64,000 bases of DNA from Amblyomma americanum (Eukaryota > Arthropoda > Arachnida > Ixodida > Ixodidae), in NCBI RefSeq assembly GCF_052857255.1, contig NC_135505.1:64227649-64291648 (forward strand), given 5' to 3'. The translations under genes and the position numbers were made by a program. Below are positions 55,230 through 64,000 of this stretch, piece after piece. Every line of letters begins with the position of its first letter. The stretch's first letter is position 1. A model generated the notes under the pieces. That model searched no databases. It was not told the DNA's origin and saw nothing but the letters and a program-made list of their open reading frames with translations.

Positions 55230-56700
55230 CATAAAACATGTCAGTAACGAATGGTATGAAACGTTAAAAAAGCATGAAGTTTGGTTATATGTAAAAAGTC
55301 ACGTAACTTTCGAGCGCAATTTTCGTCAACCACAAGTGGAACTTTGTGTCATTATTGGAAGACAGGCCTGCATCTTGAAGAACACGAGCGCGCAACAGCG
55401 AAGTTCCTGAGCATGTCCACAGCAGGTGGTGTACAGTAGTGTCGTAAGCGAGTGCTTCGCATTGAGGGCATTTTTACGGCGCAGGAATCTTCTCACTTGG
55501 CACTGGTGGCGAACTGGTGGTATGAGGGCCACCCCGACTCAGAGCCGCCTCACAAAGATCTTCACCCATGATAGGTTATGGGGAAGGAAGTAGGTGCACA
55601 AGAGAAGAGCACGTGTACTGTGCCTTAGGAAGGATGAATATGTTAAACGTGTCAGAAATGGATCTGGTGGCAAAGAGGTAAGGGGAATTTGTGGTAAGTC
55701 GGTTAAAGCACGTCAGCTGCGATGTTATGGAGATCTGCGCAAGCTAAAGCCAGGTGATGATTATTGGCACCTGTTAGGATTGACAAGAATCTTATATGCC
55801 ATGAGAAACCCGAAAAGTGCCACGGATTCTCTCTAGATGCTTCTGAGCTTCTTGATAATGAGTAAATATGTGCACCTGGTTACAGGGAGGTTTGGAATGT
55901 AAAGCTGTTATAGAATTTACAGTTTCTCGTAGTTTAAGTCCAGAGGACATGAAGTGTCAGTACAGTAGCTTTTGGGGCTGTAGAGGTGAGGGTTTGCTGG
56001 AATTATAAAAACAGTTGGCCCCACCGAATGATTTATGGCGACATCTATATAAAGGATACCGCCTTCAAGTTTCGCACAAAGGGCTGGAGGTAACGGCAAA
56101 GAGAACTCATGACTGGTAGAAATGGGACAGTACTCCCGTGGAAGCGGTTGAGGCCCGAACGTGGGACGAAGGGAACCTTTCCGCACTCTGTTGGTTTGGG
56201 CCAGTGTGTTGAGCTGCGCACACTCCTGCAGCAGACAAATAGGAGTTACTCGAGGTATGCCAGTAAGGACTCGCATGGCTTCGTGGTCGAGTGCCTCAAG
56301 TGTGAGCCATTGTCATTTCGTTAAATGTTGGAAATGAGCCTGGTATAGGAGCTGAAGTTAAAAGACAGCCCGAACAAGTTGCCCAACTGTATCGAAGCGG
56401 GCACATCCAGATCCATTGGCTATTCTGCGAATGAGGCCAAATGTGTTCAGAACACGGTTGCGCATAGCTAAAAACCAAGCCGTGCCTTTGCCTGAAGCGT
56501 GAACCTGAATGCCCGAAACATTTGTATGTTCCACATGAGGAAGTGGTGCGTTGTCAATAGTGATTGAAAATGGAGTTAGTTTAAAAATACGGTGGCCAGC
56601 TTTGTTGCCATAACAGGACAAAACAGGAGGTTGAGGGAGAGGCCAGTGTTGTCAAGAAATTTGTGAAGGTTGTGGGCATTTTGCATGGAGTCTTCCTTCC
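55230..56700 (-). mobile_element. R1/LOA-like LINE, 3' half, decayed, antisense in the M13 intron
   Basis: On the minus strand, from 56700 downwards: the end of RT (HKFLDNTGLSLN, SITIDNAPLPHVEHTNV, GKGTAWFLAMRNRVLNTFGL, DTVGQLVRAV), then HEAMRVLTGIPRVTPICLLQ, a possible RNase H start (GGILYIDVAINHSVGPTVFI), and finally a CCHC-like end (CPQCEALAYDTTVHHLLWTC). This is the C-terminal order of the R1/LOA/I group. Several shifts and stops; no 5' part. Confidence 0.75.
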
Positions 56701-57799
56701 GACATTCCGTTGTGCCTCTCAGATTGGCACCATCAAGGCGAGGCCTAGCCAGCTGAGGAGCGAAGCATGCTCGCCGACCTCGAGAGCTCTCCAGCATTCA
56801 ATGCTCGCGCACGCCAAAGCTAAGCGCTCCAAGCTCGCTGTCGCCAGCGCAGGAGGCGCAGCGCTGCGATGATGGTCGCTACAACCTGACTAGAGGGTTA
56901 ACAGTATGATTAAGCAAACAAATTTAAGCCACGGATCTCCTAGCTCAGCTGCGGCACCATTCGCTTTCAAACCGTGATTACAGTGTCCTTTTCATTCTTG
57001 ACGTCGCCAGTATGAATCGAGGGGTGGCTACAAATGTGTTGCACTTTTAAATTTAAATTTCTGAAAAGAGACAAAATCAGAACATATTTTACCACCGAAC
57101 AAATGTCAACATAGCTAGAGGAAGCCTTAAAATGCACTTTCACTAATTAACACTGGAGTTGTCTTAGCGTCCCTCTAAGCTCGCAGGACCCTGGATGTGG
57201 CGCCTTCTTTGTACCTATTTCCTCCGCGGCTCACTGTCCCTTCGTATTCGTAGTGTACCGCAATAGAAGCAAACAGCTGGAAGCCTATCATCAAAGCATG
57301 AGCTTAGTTGAGCACCTTAATACCACGTACCAGTTTAAAAGCAGCGCGATTTCAGCTCACGTTTCTTTCACCGATACACAACACGGAAATGACATAATAA
57401 CAGTGCAACCGGTGGTTGTCACTTCAAAACATTTCCTTATAGGCCGTGTCTTTTAAAATATTCGGACGTAGTGGCTTAATTTTACGGGCTATCTGGTAAA
57501 GTATGTGTCTTCGGCTTTCCAAGAAAACTTCGCCAACTGGGCGCAAGATGATATAAACTATATAATCTTCCGATAACATTACCTAAATCCTACCACATAA
57601 TGTGGTTTTCTAGGCCATCTTTTTCACTACTAGAGGTACCCGTCGAAGCTGGTCAGCAGACGCCAGAAGAGCAAATCTCCTGGCGTTTTCTAGACGTGAG
57701 GCTTGCGGACAGGACTAGTACAGTGTAATTCGGTCACTTCGATTTTGGAGAATACAATGTGTGACGACGGTATTTCTCTCTTTTTCAAGTCTTGGGTGC

Positions 57800-57925
57800 T
57801 GCTGAAGAATTTCGATGACGTGAAATTCAAGAAACCCCTTTTCCTGTATGATGTCAGTGCATACTAAAGAACCCCAGTTGGCGGAAGTTAATCCAGTATC
57901 CCCCACCGCCTCGTTTGTAAGAGCC
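57800..57925 (+). mobile_element. Ruka-like SINE fragment, diverged
   Basis: GATGTCAGTGCATACTAAAG and AACCCCAGTTGGCGGAAGTT follow the SINE body; the remainder is lost. Confidence 0.6.
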
Positions 57926-58115
57926 CATATGCACCCTTGCGACTAAAACTCCAGACGCCATATCCCAACTGGCGCGTACAACGCATGTCAACGCTGCCAG
58001 CAGCAGACTGCTAAAGCGGACGCCGTTCATTACTCAACGCGAAGAAAGAATGCGCCCGTACGACACGAGATCGTCGAAATATTTGCCGTCAAACCACGTA
58101 ATTTTCAATCCGCAG

Positions 58116-58290
58116 GCACGTGTGCAAAGGTTGGGACAGCAGCGACAACCTCTACCTTGACCCTTTGGAGAAGTACAGGGCAGCTTTCAGCCGGCGCCTC
58201 GTCCGAGAAATCCTCCTCCAGAAGATACCTGACCACTCCATCAGATCGAGGGGAAAGGCTGCAGGTTTCTTGTTCCGCTGTCTCAGCAAG
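58116..58290 (+). CDS. M13 (neprilysin-like) metallopeptidase, second coding exon
   Basis: A 175-nt exon between acceptor ...CAATCCGCAG and donor GTGAGC (58291). The first base completes the codon left open at 54514; then HVCKGWD follows, so the junction yields the M13 signature 'CDDFYxxVCxGW' across the intron. The remaining residues (PLEKYRAAFSRRLVREILLQ, FLFRCLSK) form the start of the first helical domain and end with the conserved 'Y..C' position as FRCLSK. Intact, with no stop. The following exons are not identified with confidence; one degenerate candidate is at 61026. Confidence 0.85.
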
Positions 58291-59935
58291 GTGAGCATCG
58301 CGGGTGACTGCGATTAAAAAATTACTGGAATTCGCGATCAATAAGTTAGACGAGAGCAAGGTGTATTTGCGAATGAGCTTTGGTGCATGATTTGCAGCTG
58401 AATTAATGGGCAGTCTAATTATCATGTCATATGAGCGATGATACACTTTGCTGCTTTAACCCTTTCGGCCCTGGATTTTTAGCTCCGTCGCAAATTTTCT
58501 GCACTGTGTTTTTACAATATCTAAGGCGCATTACCATGCGCTAAAGATTTGAAGATCACGCTTTGAGTATTGATTCAAAGGTATGGTGTTAAATAAGACA
58601 CCAGCGTTCAGTGAATTTAAAACGCCGAATAGATCTTATTGGTTACCGCAATTGACAATAAAGAAGAGAACAAAAAAATTTATTTTGCACTCTGGAGAAC
58701 TCTAATGCACCTTTTTTTAGTGTGTAAGAGATACATGGATCTTCCAGATACCACAAATGACGCGGCTGTCTCACGTTAACAATGCGTTTTGTACCATTTC
58801 TCCTTGATCTTGTCCCGGATAGACGTGGGTTCCCGCTAATAGTAGTCACATCAACAATACACGTTCAGAAATTGCTAGCCTTCCTGGAAGGCGATTGTAA
58901 ACGTGTTTAGGAATTTCCCTAAATCAGTAACGTCCTTATCTATTGAACTTCATGAAGCGCTTCAGTAACACTAAGCGCGGAGCCCAGCACTTCTAAGTTC
59001 TCAGAATGCCCGAGGCACAATGCATCTCTCTTGTGCCTGTTTTAAAACCACCTGTTTGCTGTAGAAAAACTCTTATAGTGAGAGATAATCTTTCGTGCCT
59101 GTATCTTGATCAAATGCTGTTCTGTACAGGCGACAACAAATTGTCCTCATCCATAGGCTTATGCGGCACGGATATCTCTCAGCCGCGGGGCAAGCGGAAG
59201 TTCTTCATGAACACACTAAACACGCGATCTCAAGACAAAGTAGCCGAACATAGCCCAATGAAAATGCTTGAGCAGCGATACTGATAGCATCATGGATCCT
59301 AAAGTAAATATTGTATTAAAAATGGCATTTTCGTCAATTACTGAGTCGCGAGCGGAAAATTTGGCGTTTTGGTGTCAAATGTCACTACAAGCTCCGGAAG
59401 GGTTAATCATGTTTCAGTCCCTGCTCTTCAGGGGCAAATATCATAAAGATGGTGACGATTAAGCTTCTTCCTTGATTAAACTGTAGTGAAACTACGAAGT
59501 GGACGGTGGCACGCTAGCAGCAGATGGTACACAAGTAGGGTTCACTGGATGACAAAATTTCAGGTGTTTTTCCTTCAATGAACATAGTTGACGAGAAGTT
59601 AATGATGATGTCTGAAAGGCTGCAAAGCGCTGGGAATGAAGAAACTTCGACAGGATTAAACATCATTTTAAGGCGCGCACGCCTGTATACTGATTTTTCT
59701 TCTTTTGTAAGGAGATTGAAAAGTGGAACAACTCTCAAATGATGCGCAGCGGAATGCTGTAGAAATCTGCTGCATATTAGAGAGTGGGGAGGGGGATAAT
59801 AATTAAGTGTACTTAAACCACACCACTATTGTTGCAGTGGAGGGTTTGACGGCATACCGTCTGGTCAGGAATCATGGTGATGCAGATTGCTGGTCAATGG
59901 CCGAAGTCAAAAGATGAAGAGACGTTTCGTGTCAC
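58291..59935. other. probable intron, no feature recognised
   Basis: Probably intron 2 of the M13 gene. No exon with M13 similarity is seen. Frames at 59006-59284 and 59514-59738 (minus) have no motif. Confidence 0.4.
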
Positions 59936-60480
59936 TACGCCTCCCTTGTTCACTATGAAGCAATCGGCGCACGGATCCGTTCTTTTGTAGCACCCAGTAG
60001 CGTTTTTAATGATTTAGTATAGATAGGATGTAGAGTTCCGTCGTTCCTGTTAATGTGTTAGAGGATGTCTGTATGATAAAAGACTCAAGATTCTGCCGTG
60101 CTGATGTGTTCTTTTTTGTTGTCAATATCTTTACTTCATCCCAGTTAATCTCGTGGCCAGATCCTTGCACGTGCTAGGCGATGGCGTTAGATGCTGCTTT
60201 CTGGTTTCGGACGTCGTTCTGGTGCTCTCTCAAGCGTCTCCTGAAGTCCTTTGTTTCGCCGATATATATTGATGAGCAATCGGCGCAGTAAATTTCATAC
60301 ACAACGGCTGGAAATCTTTCACGAGGGAGCTTGTCCTTCACATTCACCAGTTCTGTTCGCACCATGCCAGCGGGGACGTGCGTGATGTTGACGCCATCCT
60401 TGCGGAAAATACGTGCAAGCGCTTCGCTAATTCCCGCTACGTATGGGACAGCAGCTCGTTTTTCTTTTGTTTTTTCAGTG
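59936..60480 (-). mobile_element. Penelope-like element, GIY-YIG endonuclease end
   Basis: On the minus strand the reading runs GISEALARIFRKDGVNITHV, then ERFPAVVYEIYCADCSSIYI, GETKDFRRRLREHQNDVRNQ and, past one stop, GSGHEINWDEVKIL. This is the linker and GIY-YIG endonuclease of Penelope-like retroelements (VYxIxCxxC, YIGET, RRLREH). The group differs from the relic at 48375, whose C-terminal half is of another type. RT is missing, and stops show it is inactive. Confidence 0.85.
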
Positions 60481-60568
60481 CCCGTAAACTACACCTGCAC
60501 TTGGTCACAATACCAATCCCTAAAAACGCTATGCCAGAAAGGCCAACTTAGTCCTTTTTGCGCCCATA

Positions 60569-60650
60569 TAGGTTATGGTTTATGCGCGTTTAACCTCCCA
60601 AAGTGACTCAGGCTATGAGAGGCGCCGCGGTGAAGGGCTCCGAAAATCCG
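60569..60650 (-). mobile_element. Ruka-like SINE 3' fragment, short-tail form
   Basis: Plus-strand TTTAACCTCCCAAAGTGACTC and GAGAGGCGCCGCGGTGAAGG are the reverse complement of the short tail; the copy is cut after the body start. Confidence 0.75.
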
Positions 60651-61025
60651 GGCTTTGGTGAATCACGCGGCTCCTCTGATCCGTTTTGGAAATCATTTGT
60701 CTTCTAAATCACACCGGCTGTCAGGCAGCTATCGTTCCGTGTCCAACAAGAGACTCAGGCACTCCTCATAACTGCAAAGTAGATTCTGGGGAGTAGTTAT
60801 TCTTTACGACCTGGCTCCGTTCTTCTGTACACGCCGCTTGTGTCCGTTGTAATTAACCTCGCTGAAGCACGCCCGGTTCAAGCCGCCTTGTGAATCGATT
60901 CTGCAGCAACTGAATGTATGTCCAACAGAAGTATGGCATAAGCTGACTGTTGTTCGCTGGTTCTGTTTCACGGCCGCCAGCTGGAGTACGCAGATCCTAG
61001 GATACTGGCGATATGAGTTTCTTCA

Positions 61026-61262
61026 CCTCATAGGGCTCGTCCTGTCAGTCTGCCAAAGAAGCAGTGGGTGAATCTGCTGGAGAACCCTATCACCAACGGC
61101 AGGCTCCACTGGTCGTCTGCCCTCTTCCGACTGCTGGCGTTGTTTCGTTCTAGCGATGTCTAGGTGTTCCCTTCCCTCCATCAGGTTGGCCTTCAGACGG
61201 CTGCGGAGGCCCTGTGCCTACTGCGTCAAGCTCCGACCTGCTGCTGTAGCCTTCTGCAAAAT
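61026..61262 (+). pseudogene. possible degenerate M13 exon
   Basis: After a good acceptor (TTTCTTCACCTCATAG), one frame reads VSLPKKQWVNLLENPITNGR and RLLALFRSSDV, then a stop, then VFPSLHQVGLQTAAEALCLL. The pattern 'LPKxQWxxLL...VF....L......LL' resembles a segment of the M13 N-terminal domain, and the position downstream of exon 2 would suit it. The in-frame TAG near 61160 argues that it is dead or that the frame is wrong. Weak. Confidence 0.25.
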
Positions 61263-61287
61263 AGAGTTCTCCATCGGGAATGTGATT

Positions 61288-61345
61288 ACGGCTAGCTCAG
61301 TCGGTAGATCATGAGACTTAAATGAAAGTCATGCCTTCCGCTTAA
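61288..61345 (+). pseudogene. tRNA-Lys-like 5' half
   Basis: ACGGCTAGCTCAGTCGGTAG then ATCATGAGACTTAAATGAAA follows the D arm and anticodon arm of animal tRNA-Lys (CTAGCTCAGTCGGTAGAGCATGAGACT), with a damaged anticodon loop and no T arm. Confidence 0.5.
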
Positions 61346-62426
61346 AAGGGTGCGTGAACCGCCGCTCACCCAACAAGCAACACAAGCTAATATGGCGAGA
61401 GCGGGGCATTTATTGCCGCAAGCGAAGCCAAAAAAAAAAAACCCTCGCCTACGCGAGGTTTCCAAAGGCAAACCATAAGCACGGCGATATGCAGTAATCC
61501 GGAAAAGCATAAAGAACCTGGGCGCAAGCGCCTGTTCAAGCACTTCAGTCATTCGTAATCCTAGTTGGCCGTCTTAAGCCGGTCCTTCGCCGAAGCAAAA
61601 AGCTCCCCCGCTTGTTGATGCCTGCGTTTATAAAACAAGGTTTCCGCCCCCCTCCGGCGTTTCTGTGCATAAGCCACATCTGCAGGCTACGTCCGAGGCT
61701 TAATTGATAACCACTCGTGTGCCGGGCGGCCTGCAATGGATAGAAGTGAATATGAGTCTGTGCGGCAAGGCAGTGGCAGTGGAAATGCAAAAAAAATTGG
61801 TCGCTTTTCGCAGTTATGCCAAATCAAAATTAGGTACGCTAGCAGTTCGGTTTCTCTTCTGTTCTGGCGTTCGCTTTCAGTGTCCACAGATGCCAGTTGT
61901 TCGGATAGTGACAGTGAGTTAATGTTCATATATTCGGAATCGGCCATTCTCTACATTCATCCATCCCTGTCAGTCGTCCTACCAGTTCTGGCGCAGTGGT
62001 GAAGCGCTAACGCTGCGCCAGTGCCCTGTTATGGTAGTTGCTGCCATCGGTGGAACTTGGGTTGCGATCCAGTTGCTATTCGCGAGCAGCCTATCACGAT
62101 TCATTCAGCTCCCGCCTAAAAGGACAGATCTTGCTGTGGTCATTGTTTTATCCTGTATGCAGGCTACAGACCGCCGGATGCTCCTCCCTACCACCTTATG
62201 AACATACAAGATCATATGTCTCATTTTCAAAAAAAATGGTGTTAATGAGTGACCATAATCTGCCAGGTGTTTCTGGGACCGCATCAAAGAGTGCGATACA
62301 TCTGGGAGTAGTGCAGATATTATGCTTGATATCATGGTTACTCTTGATTTGGATGAAATTCTAAATGGACCTAGTGGTGTAAATGGACCTAGTCGGTTCA
62401 TCCTCTTCTATACTCGACCTAGTTTG
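61346..62426. other. no gene recognised
   Basis: Contains a small hairpin CCTCGCCTACGCGAGG (61443-61458) after an A-run, and a tRNA-like GCGCAGTGGTGAAGCGCTAA near 61991. No exon is supported. Confidence 0.35.
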
Positions 62427-62560
62427 TTTTAGCCGCCGTGGTGGCTTTGGCGGTCGAATTTCGATGAAGGCAAAAATGGTCGAAATTTCCGGAGTCCTTC
62501 ACTACGGCACCCCTCATAGCCTGAGTCGCTTTGGGCCGGCAGGCCCCGCTAAATCAAACC
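62427..62560 (+). mobile_element. Ruka-like SINE with internal deletion
   Basis: The head start GCCGCCGTGGTGGCT is followed at once by the body end (GGTCGAATTTCGATGAAGGC, AATTTCCGGAGTCCTTCACT) and the short tail. The rest of the tRNA-like part and the middle body are deleted. Confidence 0.85.
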
Positions 62561-62649
62561 TAGTTTTTCCTTACCCGCTACTATACCATGCGCACTGCGT
62601 TCGTTGAAACAGCCCTTTCAGTTCACCTGGTAAGAGTCATATTCTAGTT

Positions 62650-64000
62650 AGTCAAGTGCTGTTCCTTTAACAAAAAAAGTGAGTCCCGTAATCTCTTTCA
62701 AGCATTATTCAAGGGCTGATGATGCCGCAGTGATTGAACACATTGAATCTTGTTTATCCGGTTTTGGTGAAAGTGATGGCATCTGTAAGCTATGCGAGCG
62801 ATTTGCTCAAATTTGTCAACGCTCTGTAACTGGCTTCGTGCAAAATTAAGTGAAAAAAACTGGACAAACACACCTTGGATGTTGCGTAAGATTATTCAAC
62901 TTGCTCGAAACCTAAAACGAGCCAAGAAAAAGGACGGTCCACAAGTATTCATACGGTAAAAATTATCTTGATTGCGCGTTTCGTGAAAGAAAGGATCTGT
63001 AATTTATCACAACGTTATTTAGTTTTGTTAAAAATGACCCCCGTAAAAGTTCAAATTATCTGAGTGATAGTAAGCAGATTATTAAAAAAAATAACAATGA
63101 ACGGAGACACTATGTCGGATTCGATTGCCATTGCGCAGAATTTTAATCCTTCTTTTCACAGCGTATTCTTCAAAACAGGTTTACAATGTGTGCGTAACGC
63201 GTCATACTTCCCAGTGTCAGAAGTAGACTTTGTTAGTCTCCCTGGCCTCTTTCATTTGCTTTTAGAATTGGAATCTAGAACAGCTCCCGGCCCTAATAAT
63301 TTACCGAATGTGTTTTTTTACGGTGGAATGCTGACATTGTTTCGAAGTTCCTTTTCGTGCTTTTAGAAAATGACTGCTCTCATAAAAAACTTCCGATTAA
63401 ATGCAAAACAGCTTTAGTTGTTCCCATCTTTAAGAAAGGCAACTGCTCTTTAATACAAAATTACCGTCCGATTTCTTTGACATCTGCATGCTGTAAGCTG
63501 TCTGAACACATTAATGCAAAACAATTATTTTTCTTAAGAACACACTGTATTAAGCAATTTTCAGCACGGAATTATAAAGGGCTATTCCACAGTGACACAG
63601 TTACAAGCCGCCGCGGTGGCTCAGTGGTTATGGCGCCCGGCTGCTGACCCGTGAGGCATGGGCTCGATCCTGTTCGCGGTGGTGGGATTACGATGGAGGC
63701 AAAATTCTGAAGGCCCGTGTACTGTTAAAGACCCCCCTAGTAGTAATAATTTCCGGAGACCTCTACTACGGCGTTTCTCATAGCCGGAGTCGCTTTTCGA
63801 CGTTAAACCCTATAAACAAAACAACATTGTGTTACAAAAGTATATACTTTTTCTAAAACATTACACGTCAGTCGTGAGATAGACGTTATCTTATGAATTT
63901 TAGAAATGCATTTGATATAGTTCAGTACGGAAAACGCATTCAAAAACTAAAAAAACGTGGATCTACCACACATTTTAATATCATGAATTGCAGGCTATCT
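62650..64000 (+). mobile_element. CR1/Jockey-like LINE, reverse transcriptase, runs off the window
   Basis: Upstream of RT, short readings (WTNTPWMLRKIIQLARNLKR) match the linker between endonuclease and RT. RT begins with RTAPGPNNLPN, continues in a second frame with IKCKTALVVPIFKKGNCSLI and QNYRPISLTSACCKLSEHIN, and after the SINE goes on with TKVYTFSKTLH, then FRNAFDIVQYGKRIQKLKK (catalytic FRxAFD region) to the window end. Several shifts; a decayed copy. The SINE at 63607-63830 interrupts it. Confidence 0.82.
63607..63830 (+). mobile_element. Ruka-like SINE, short-tail form, nested in the LINE
   Basis: GCCGCCGCGGTGGCTCAGTGG to GTTAAACCCTATAAACAAAAC, flanked by GTTACAA at 63600-63606 and 63831-63837. 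The LINE reading continues after it in register with the duplication, so the insertion point is certain. Confidence 0.93.

Larger units (their letters stand above)
54515..58115 (+). other. intron 1 of the M13 gene, repeat-filled
   Basis: GTAAGT at 54515 and TTTTCAATCCGCAG before 58116 are good splice signals in compatible phase. The 3.6-kb intron contains an unnamed repeat (54745-54900), an antisense LINE (55230-56700) and a SINE fragment (57800-57925). 56710-56880 is GC-rich and unassigned; 56881-57799 shows nothing I can name. Confidence 0.75.

Noticed and set aside
1..64000. CRISPR arrays, operons or prokaryotic defence genes
   Set aside because: No regularly spaced direct repeats with unique spacers and no prokaryotic gene organisation; all signals are eukaryotic.

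Overview
The window looks like nuclear DNA of a hard tick (Ixodidae, probably a metastriate such as Rhipicephalus, Dermacentor, Hyalomma or Amblyomma). The strongest clue is about seventeen copies or fragments of a tRNA-derived SINE whose head reads GCCGCGGTGGCTCAGTGG; this matches the Ruka-type SINE described from Rhipicephalus appendiculatus. Decayed RTE, CR1/Jockey-like, R1/LOA-like and Penelope-like retroelements, long introns and isolated exons fit the same picture. There are no operons, rRNA genes or intact tRNA genes, and nothing prokaryotic.

Host genes are sparse. Two exons of an M13 (neprilysin-like) zinc metallopeptidase lie on the plus strand (54147-54514 and 58116-58290), joined by a 3.6-kb intron filled with repeats; a degenerate third exon may lie near 61026. 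One exon on the minus strand (16135-16453) looks like the N-terminal part of a glycoside hydrolase family 18 (chitinase-like) protein. Weaker candidates are a Pro/Ala-rich minus-strand ORF (46072-46875), short ORFs at 27241 and 27497, and possible exons at 19012-19224 and 53280-53462.

Layout. 1-12700: SINEs, LINE relics and a minus-strand gag relic. 12745-14213: an RTE relic whose 3' tail has grown into a 440-bp compound microsatellite. 14-33 kb: mostly unique or decayed sequence with SINEs, the GH18-like exon and a probable LTR near 31.5 kb. 33341-36138: a long RTE copy. 37035-45013: a complete but broken LTR retrotransposon. 45-54 kb: Penelope and RTE relics and tRNA-like repeats. 54-61 kb: the M13 gene region. 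62650-64000: a CR1/Jockey-like LINE interrupted by a SINE.

The most notable object is the LTR retrotransposon. Its polymerase is Ty3/gypsy in type, but the integrase lies upstream of reverse transcriptase/RNase H, giving gag-PR-IN-RT-RH. That order is typical of Ty1/copia and is known among Ty3/gypsy elements for the Gmr1-like group, first described from deuterostomes. The element carries a nested 1.43-kb terminal-inverted-repeat DNA transposon between protease and integrase, with a TTA target duplication.
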